A stretch of 64,000 nucleotides of DNA, from positions 23,418,318-23,482,317 of the forward strand of contig NC_051431.1 of the NCBI RefSeq assembly GCF_001649575.2, read 5' to 3'. Position 1 is the stretch's first letter. Each line of letters opens with the position of its first letter. The notes beneath the pieces were generated by a model, which saw only the letters and a list, made by a program, of their open reading frames with translations, had not been told where the DNA came from and made no database searches. This DNA is from Kryptolebias marmoratus. Its lineage: Eukaryota; Chordata; Actinopteri; Cyprinodontiformes; Rivulidae. Both the position numbers and the translations under genes were made by a program. Of this stretch, positions 59,911-64,000 are shown in pieces.

Positions 59911-60098
59911 TCTGGGCAGCACAACATTACAGTGGTTAGAGCTGCCGCCTATAGAATGATTTGATTAGCTTTGTAGAGATGTAGTAGAGTGCTGTATGAA
60001 TGTGTGTGTACGTGGATGGGTAAATGAGGGCAGATTGTGCACTGAGTACCCTGGTTGGCTAGAAAGGGGCTAGATGAGTACAATCAATTTACCATATA
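59911..60098 (+). mobile_element. Composite SINE remnant
   Basis: Starts TCTGGGCAGCACAACATTAC, agtggttagagctgccgcct, the head of the tRNA-headed SINE. It then jumps to gctgtatgaatgtgtgtgt, gatgggtaaatgaggg, ggctagatgagta and CAATCAATTTACCATA, the 3' end of a different fish SINE type (the gaatgggtgaatg.. / catttacca type). Either an internal deletion of one element or a nested insertion explains this. Confidence 0.65.
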
Positions 60099-60999
60099 CT
60101 TGTGTCTTCACCACAAAGATAAAAGTGGGATGCTATTTTTAAACCTAATGTGCAGCTGAGAAACCCAATCACTTCATGCCACACAGATATGTTCTCGATC
60201 ATCAGAGTTGGAGAATTGATTAATAATTGTATGTGCAGTTGTAACAATCAATGTTATTATTCTGTTTCAGCCAGTAATCATCGTAACAGCGCTATGATAA
60301 AGCCCCCAGGTGTTAGTGAGCTACATAACAGTTCATGAATGAGTAATACAAAACCAGACTCACACGTTCATCACTCCAGTTTCATCTGTAGCTTTCAGAC
60401 AGTGAACTCAACGCACACACTTTTTGAAAAAAAAAAAAAAAAACTGTTCATTTTGGCTGTTTTTAGTTGACTCATCAAGTTTAGAGGTTTTATCGAAAGC
60501 CTGAACTTTTCAATCATTGGCAGACAATAACAAGGCTAACAGCACTTACAAAAATAATTATACTTCCCTTTAAAAAAAGTATAATTACAGAAATGTGCTA
60601 TTGGAAAAAACACTTATTTAAGCAAAATAATTAGACTTATATATTGTAGGTTAGGCTTCTACAAATCAAATAAAGCTTCTATTTACTCTGAAATGTATTT
60701 ATTTTAAACACAACATTTTAATTGCTTAATTTATAATAAATTTGTACTTGGATACAAAAAAAATTAATGATCAAGGTCTAACAACAAGCAGTCTAAGTAT
60801 TGTGCTGTCAAGGAACAAAATCCTGTCCTCTTTTTGACCTCTTTCTACCTCTGTTCAACCTGTGTGTGTGGTCCCTTTGCTTTGATTAAAAAAAAATCTG
60901 ACTCATCTCCAGCTTTTCTGGCCATTAGCGGTAAGTCTGTATTATGAATGTGGTATTAACACACACTCTGCACAGAATAATCACTGCAAAATCATTTCA
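60099..60999. other. Unique AT-rich sequence
   Basis: An A18-like run at 60426-60443. Nothing else recognised. Confidence 0.5.
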
Positions 61000-61480
61000 A
61001 ATCCTATGATGTGTTTTCTTTGGCTTGCATAATAGACTGACGCAGTGCCACTGTGATAGTCAAGCCCAATCAATAATAGCAAACTCATGATGTGTTATGC
61101 ATAATGAGATTTTGGAGCCAAACTGACTGGAGCCTCATCCAGCCATTTTGTAGAGTTAGATACCGGTGCATGCATTGTACATTTTACCAATGGCAAGCAG
61201 GAAATGAGACATGAAATGCAACCTTGGGGTATCGTGGAAGCAGTTATTCAGAAGTGAAATAATACATTAGATGTCAGGCGACATCTCTCACACTGCCCAC
61301 TCTCTGAGCGGGATGAACTGGCTCCCACTGCCTCTGAAGCTAAAGACCTTTGTAATCCTTTTAGTATAAGACAATTTAGCTGGGACGCAGGAGTCAATGT
61401 GCCAGTGTCTCTGTCTCTACAAGCACTTGTGTGAGTGTCGTTGCTTATCTGCTACGTCAAGTGCCGAGAGCTGCAACTGA
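61000..61480. promoter_or_regulatory. Candidate conserved non-coding element
   Basis: Complex, repeat-free sequence with GCTTGCATAAT, CCAATCAATAATAG (PBX/HOX-like), TTATGCATAATGAG (POU-like) and gcgggatgaactgg. It is bordered by AT-rich sequence on the left. The regulatory role is inferred from motif content only. Confidence 0.33.
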
Positions 61481-62502
61481 GAGGAGGTCACGCTGAGGTG
61501 AACAAGATCATCTTCAGGGTAACTAAGTCACTCTCTGTTCTCTGATGTCTCCATCTGCACATAGAAGACTACTACAGGGAACAAGGGAGGGAGGGAGGGG
61601 GGAAGCAGTTAAGTACAATGTGAATTATATGCATCACTTCTCCTGAGCTTGATTTAGTCCAACTTCCAGATGGAAAGGTGAAGTGGCTGAGCTCAAGACA
61701 AGGCTTTTTAATCTAGTTTATGAATTTGACAGTAACTAAATAAATAAATAAATAAAAGCAACAGAAGAGCATGGGAAAAAAGCTCTACTGACCAATAACA
61801 AGTAATGATTTCTAGCTCCGTGGTAGCGGAAGTGCAATTACTTGGATTAGTCAAACAAAAAACGCTAAGGAAAGTAACAAGAACTGATCACTGTTGTTAT
61901 TGTGATAACAACTCGCAAAATCCCTCTGCTGGATGGCCTCCATCTGTTGTAGGAGTCTTGTGATAAATAATTGAAATGTTGACTCAGCCCAGTGGTTTGG
62001 GTCAGAACAAACTGTATTACTGCAGAGTGTCTGTGTGCAAGCTTGTGTGCCACCGGAGTGCATTTGAAAAAACTAAGGGGCCGACATCTGAAAGGTGTCT
62101 TTGTATATTCAGCGGGGAGAAGGGGCATGAGGTTTGGACAGATATGGAGGAAGCAGGGAGGTAAGGAGAGTGTAGGTGGAGTGAAAGTGAAAGGAACTGT
62201 GAAATTGAACAGCTGTTGGAAAGCATGTCTGCCGAGTGGACGTGCCTTCCATCCCACCATCACTTAATGTGGGGTGTGTGTACACTCACACATACATCAA
62301 CACACAATTTGTCACTAGCAGAACTGGGAAACCAACCACACAAAGTGATTTTAGTATCATGCGGAACCTGCACATTAGTTCTCACAGACAAATCTCACAG
62401 ATTTATGTCTGCAGTTAACTCAGAAAGGCATTAAGCTGAATGCTCTCCATTGGATTCACATTTATGAATTTTTGCAGAACGCACAATCCTAATTCTTTGA
62501 TT
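61481..62502. other. Unique sequence with simple repeats
   Basis: (GGGA)n at about 61587-61603 and (AAAT)n at 61737-61757. The block 61860-62270 is stop-poor on both strands (frames of 132 and 91 codons) but has no recognisable domain or splice arrangement. Confidence 0.45.
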
Positions 62503-62823
62503 TGTATCATGAAGGGGGAACACGGAGGCGAACCCAGTACGCAGACTCATGGTGTGAAAGAACGAAAATAAATTTATTACCTTAAAATAACAAACAAAAG
62601 GGCTGGCGTGGCAGCAAAACAAACACTAACAACATCCAAAAAAAACGAGGAGCGAAGGCAAAAATCAGACGGACAAGAACTAACAGGCAAAGCGGAACGA
62701 AATGACCCAGTGGAGAATGAAGAACAAAGACCGGTATTTAAAGACTGAGGATCAGGAGGAAAATGGACACAGGTGAGTGATTGCAAACAGGTGAGAATAA
62801 TGGCAGTGATTGAGTTGTTATGG
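62503..62823 (-). mobile_element. LTR of a Gypsy-like retrotransposon (probably the 3' LTR), cut by gap
   Basis: Minus-strand text runs from the gap through CAATCACTCACCTGTGTCCA, a TATA-like CTTTAAATAC (62745-62736), gtttgttttgctgccacgc and GGTAATAAATTTATT (AATAAA signal near 62580-62570). It then has ACCATGAGTCTGCGTACTGG and ends near 62503. The last block matches the end of the solo LTR at 40.6 kb, so they are the same family. GC-rich internal-type sequence at higher coordinates implies the element points left and this is its 3' LTR. Confidence 0.75.
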
Positions 62824-63437
62824 NNNNNNNNNNNNNNNNNNNNNNNNNNNNNNNNNNNNNNNNNNNNNNNNNNNNNNNNNNNNNNNNNNNNNNNNNNNNN
62901 NNNNNNNNNNNNNNNNNNNNNNNNNNNNNNNNNNNNNNNNNNNNNNNNNNNNNNNNNNNNNNNNNNNNNNNNNNNNNNNNNNNNNNNNNNNNNNNNNNNN
63001 NNNNNNNNNNNNNNNNNNNNNNNNNNNNNNNNNNNNNNNNNNNNNNNNNNNNNNNNNNNNNNNNNNNNNNNNNNNNNNNNNNNNNNNNNNNNNNNNNNNN
63101 NNNNNNNNNNNNNNNNNNNNNNNNNNNNNNNNNNNNNNNNNNNNNNNNNNNNNNNNNNNNNNNNNNNNNNNNNNNNNNNNNNNNNNNNNNNNNNNNNNNN
63201 NNNNNNNNNNNNNNNNNNNNNNNNNNNNNNNNNNNNNNNNNNNNNNNNNNNNNNNNNNNNNNNNNNNNNNNNNNNNNNNNNNNNNNNNNNNNNNNNNNNN
63301 NNNNNNNNNNNNNNNNNNNNNNNNNNNNNNNNNNNNNNNNNNNNNNNNNNNNNNNNNNNNNNNNNNNNNNNNNNNNNNNNNNNNNNNNNNNNNNNNNNNN
63401 NNNNNNNNNNNNNNNNNNNNNNNNNNNNNNNNNNNNN
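62824..63437. other. Assembly gap (614 N)
   Basis: Lies between the LTR and the 21-bp tandem array, and presumably hides the LTR start, the polypurine tract and more tandem units. All very long open frames reported through it (up to 449 codons) consist mainly of N. Confidence 0.99.
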
Positions 63438-63517
63438 GACAGGCGTGGACGAGGACCAGACAGGCGTGGACGAGGACCAGACAGGCGTGGACGAGGACCA
63501 GACAGGCGTGGACGAGG
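63438..63517. repeat. 21-bp tandem repeat, at least 3.8 copies
   Basis: The unit GACAGGCGTGGACGAGGACC+A is repeated exactly at 63438, 63459 and 63480, with a partial copy at 63501, and it enters the gap on its left. Being a multiple of three it keeps frames open: the plus strand reads TGVDEDQ repeats, the minus strand SSTPVW(S) repeats. Confidence 0.97.
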
Positions 63518-63621
63518 CACTGACCCTTGACGTGGCGGAGCAGAGCAAGACCTCGATCAGAATCCTCGAAGGAGTCGATCGAGGAGAGACATCCGTCCAA
63601 CCCCTCGAGTCAATGAAGTGG

Positions 63622-63855
63622 AGCGAGGCGTCCCCTCGGACCCTCGGTGAAGCTGAGCACAGCGAGGCGTCCCCTCGGACCCTCGGTGAAGCTGCGCAGA
63701 GCGAGGCGTCCCCTCGGACCCTCGGTGAGGCTGAGCAGAGCGAGGCGTCCCCTCGGACCCTCGGTGAAGCTGTGCAGAGCGAGGCGTCCCCTCGGACCCT
63801 CGGTGAAGCTGAGCAGATCGAGGCGTCCCCTCGGACCCTCGGTGAGGCTGAGCCG
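63622..63855. repeat. 39-bp minisatellite, six copies
   Basis: Six consecutive 39-bp units start at 63622, 63661, 63700, 63739, 63778 and 63817, with only a few substitutions between them (for example cac/cag and gaa/gag near the unit ends). Each unit holds four CpG. The plus frame reads SEASPRTLGEAEH-type 13-mers; the minus frame reads ASPRVRGDASL-type 13-mers. Given the minus-strand LTR, any real protein would be on the minus strand, as a repeat-containing tail after pol. Confidence 0.97.
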
Positions 63856-64000
63856 ACATCCGGGACCCTCTGAGGAACCAACATGGCAGGGCAGCAGCGG
63901 CAGCGGCGACAGCTAGGCCCGCCCATGGAACGGCGGCAGCTGGAACAGCCCGTGGAACGTCGGCGACGGCGTCAGCTGGGCCCGCCCGTGGAACAGCGGC

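Larger units (their letters stand above)
63438..64000 (-). mobile_element. Probable 3' internal region of the Gypsy-like element (continues beyond the window)
   Basis: This is the only GC- and CpG-rich segment in the window and holds three kinds of tandem units: 21 bp, 39 bp, and ~27-36-bp units anchored on CAGCT (63910, 63937, 63973). It lies upstream, in the element's orientation, of the LTR at 62503-62823. Fish Gypsy elements often carry GC-rich repetitive tails between pol and the 3' LTR. No gag, protease, RT or integrase motif is visible in the part present, so the assignment rests on position and composition. Confidence 0.5.

Noticed and set aside
62577..63926. 449-codon minus-strand open frame (and other long frames across 62.7-63.9 kb)
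   Set aside because: Most of each frame is undetermined bases. The readable part is tandem repeat and LTR sequence, so it is not evidence of a host gene.
1..64000. CRISPR arrays, bacterial operons, phage or plasmid features
   Set aside because: No spaced direct-repeat arrays, no dense coding, and clear vertebrate repeat content. The tandem arrays at 63.4-63.9 kb have no spacers.

Overview
This window is AT-rich, non-coding vertebrate DNA, almost certainly from a ray-finned fish and probably a percomorph. The evidence is the repeat content. I recognise degraded copies of several families typical of such genomes: a tRNA-headed SINE with pol III A/B-box-like motifs, an RTE-like LINE, a second LINE ending in (ATGG)n, Tol2-like hAT elements carrying TACTTGAGTA-type subterminal motifs, a Tc1-like transposase fragment, and Gypsy-like LTRs. 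Nothing looks bacterial: there are no operons, ribosome binding sites or long open frames. The family identifications come from pattern recognition; no database was searched.

Layout. 1-16 kb is mostly unique non-coding sequence with small repeats: a 63-base gap in an AT tract, a SINE at 6.4 kb, a poly-C tract with a 5-base gap at 7.4 kb, a SINE and a broken RTE-like LINE at 8.0-9.0 kb, a possible small terminal exon at 9.4-9.7 kb (minus strand), a perfect 23-bp hairpin at 10.07 kb and a MITE at 11.3 kb. 15.7-30 kb contains two copies of a repeat I cannot name (15.7 and 29.0 kb), an LTR fragment (20.8-21.1 kb), a TG/T/G compound tract (22.0 kb) and a ~2.2 kb hAT-like element (25.9-28.1 kb). 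30-44 kb contains LINE tails, an ~870-bp abundant fish repeat (33.6-34.4 kb), a 435-bp solo LTR with an intact 5-bp target duplication (40.6-41.0 kb) and the front part of a second, inverted hAT copy (42.7-43.5 kb). 44-62 kb is unique sequence with SINEs, long (TA)n tracts at 55.0 and 58.1 kb, a 281-base gap, a Tc1 fragment and another LINE fragment. 62.5-64.0 kb is very different: an LTR on the minus strand, a 614-base gap, then GC- and CpG-rich tandem repeats (21-bp and 39-bp units) that are probably the 3' internal region of the same LTR retrotransposon, which runs out of the window.

No confident protein-coding gene is present. Between the repeats are blocks of more complex, less AT-rich sequence containing homeodomain-, POU- and SOX-like motifs (for example 0.56-0.9, 4.2-4.95, 28.2-28.5, 40.1-40.45 and 61.0-61.45 kb). 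Their density resembles a gene desert or long intron around a developmental regulator, but that is inference from composition only. I did not find a convincing undescribed biological system. The items most worth checking are the hAT pair sharing a conserved exon-like block, the Cys-rich terminal-exon candidate, the unnamed repeat pair, the two hairpin structures and the terminal in-frame minisatellite.
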